From: Casimicrobium huifangae
Lineage (GTDB): Bacteria; Pseudomonadota; Gammaproteobacteria; Burkholderiales; Casimicrobiaceae
Direction: 5' to 3'
Assembly: GCF_009746125.1 (NCBI RefSeq)
Contig: NZ_CP041352.1
Coordinates: 3,394,436 to 3,458,435, forward strand
Length of the DNA: 64,000 bases
The position numbers and the translations under genes are program-made. Shown here piece after piece: positions 63,475 to 64,000 of this stretch; position 1 is the first letter of the stretch, and each line of letters opens with the position of its first letter. The notes beneath the pieces are model-generated. The model was given only the letters and a program-made list of their open reading frames with translations. It searched no databases and was not told the origin of the DNA.

Positions 63475-63506
63475 AAAACGGCCACCGAAGTGGCCGTCTC
63501 GTTTTT
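63475..63506. terminator. bidirectional-looking terminator between phasin and patatin genes
   Basis: A perfect 8-bp stem ACGGCCAC/GTGGCCGT with a CGAA loop has AAAA on its left and CTCGTTTTT on its right, so it can terminate the phasin transcript on the minus strand. Confidence 0.75.
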
Positions 63507-63606
63507 GCGTGTCCACGCGATTGGTGCAGTGCGCAAACCAACGGACGATGATGCTCGAGGAGGAGGATTCGTTCGTCAACTGCTTGTGCCCGCACCCGGG
63601 CCCGCC

Positions 63607-64000
63607 TTAGGCCGCCTTCTTCGCGGCCGGCTTGCGCGCTGCAGGCTTCTTGGCCGCAGCGGCAACTGCCGGTGCAGCCTTGCCGCCGTTGAGCTTTTGT
63701 ACCTGCTTGGTCAGCTCTTCCACGCGCTCGGTGAGCTTCTGGATGTCGGCCTTGGTGGGCACGCCCAGGCGGCCCACGGCGCGGCCAACGCGCTCTTCAA
63801 ACACGGTCTCCAGGCGATCCCACGCGCCAGCCGCCTTGCTGGTGGCTTCGGTGATCTTGCCCGACACTTCGTTGGTCACGTCGCTGACCTGTGCATCGGC
63901 GAATTGACGGAATTTCTTCTGCAGGCCTGCGCCTTCTTTGACGAGTGCTTCAAACACTTTGCTACCTTCTTCCTGAGCTTTGGCAAACGCACCGAGACCG
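63607..64000 (-). CDS. phasin / polyhydroxyalkanoate granule-associated protein, partial (5' end beyond window)
   Basis: The frame is open from the right window edge to a stop at 63607 and gives at least 130 residues; an internal GTG at 63957 is not the true start, because in-frame phasin sequence (GLGAFAKAQEEGSKVFEALV) precedes it. The phasin core contains GAGLQKKFRQFADAQVSDVTNE, followed by a helical coiled coil and a Lys/Ala/Pro-rich tail (AAAKKPAARKPAAKKAA) like those that bind DNA in granule-nucleoid linkers. It coats polyhydroxyalkanoate granules in the cytoplasm. Confidence 0.9.
   Translation of the reverse strand, partial: GLGAFAKAQEEGSKVFEALVKEGAGLQKKFRQFADAQVSDVTNEVSGKITEATSKAAGAWDRLETVFEERVGRAVGRLGVPTKADIQKLTERVEELTKQVQKLNGGKAAPAVAAAAKKPAARKPAAKKAA

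Overview
The window is about 64 kb of GC-rich DNA from a Gram-negative bacterium, most likely a betaproteobacterium. The gene neighbourhoods point there: glnA-DUF4124-ntrB-ntrC with a sigma-54 glnA promoter, rsxB-nth-DUF1841, yggS-proC-yggU next to pilT-pilU, DUF971-ubiE-Tim44-like-ubiJ, and a phasin with a patatin-like protein and a TetR regulator. I cannot name a genus from the sequence alone.

Left part (1-16.3 kb) is accessory. A minus-strand metal-resistance block runs cadA-like P-type ATPase, czcI-like protein, czcC, a membrane-anchored His-rich protein, czcB, czcA, a small periplasmic protein and a ZIP-like transporter cut by the window edge. A divergent plus-strand pair follows: a MerR-type regulator (cadR-like) and an EamA transporter with a histidine-rich tail. 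A MerR-type dyad with a 19-bp promoter spacer lies between the two blocks. Next come two complete insertion sequences. An IS3-family element splits a small membrane-protein gene with a 3-bp duplication, and the two halves rejoin exactly in frame. An IS5-family element is flanked by CTAG and sits at the 5' end of a Sel1-like gene.

Middle part (16.5-36 kb) is mostly housekeeping: tmRNA (ssrA) with its terminator, an ODP-type metallo-beta-lactamase-fold gene behind an FNR-like box, rpsF-rpsR-rplI, an alpha/beta hydrolase, a DHA2-type MFS exporter, ccmF-ccmH-ccmI, a cupredoxin-like protein with a GGDEF-EAL protein and a divergent outer-membrane protein, then glnA, a DUF4124 protein, ntrB and ntrC. 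glnA has two NtrC-like enhancer sites and a -24/-12 promoter, so the nitrogen-control circuit is closed within the window.

Right part (36-64 kb) mixes core and accessory genes: a CTERM-anchored secreted protein, a decayed and an intact copy of an acyltransferase flanking a glycosyltransferase, rsxB-nth-DUF1841, two tandem secreted RCC1-repeat proteins plus a coiled-coil protein facing a Ser/Thr kinase-ECF sigma pair, yggU-proC-yggS, pilT-pilU, an EamA transporter, DUF971-ubiE-Tim44-like-ubiJ, a thioesterase divergent from marR-MFS, and TPR, TetR, patatin and phasin genes.

The strongest unexplained signal is a family of short intergenic elements. Each begins with an AGCTTTTT-like box soon after a stop codon, carries a GGGC box about 30 nt in, and ends in an AGTCGACT-like box 53-54 nt downstream. 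Five copies fit this spacing well and a sixth carries a 10-nt insertion. A second repeat type (GGACGAAGG arms) occurs twice, once fused to the 3' end of nth.
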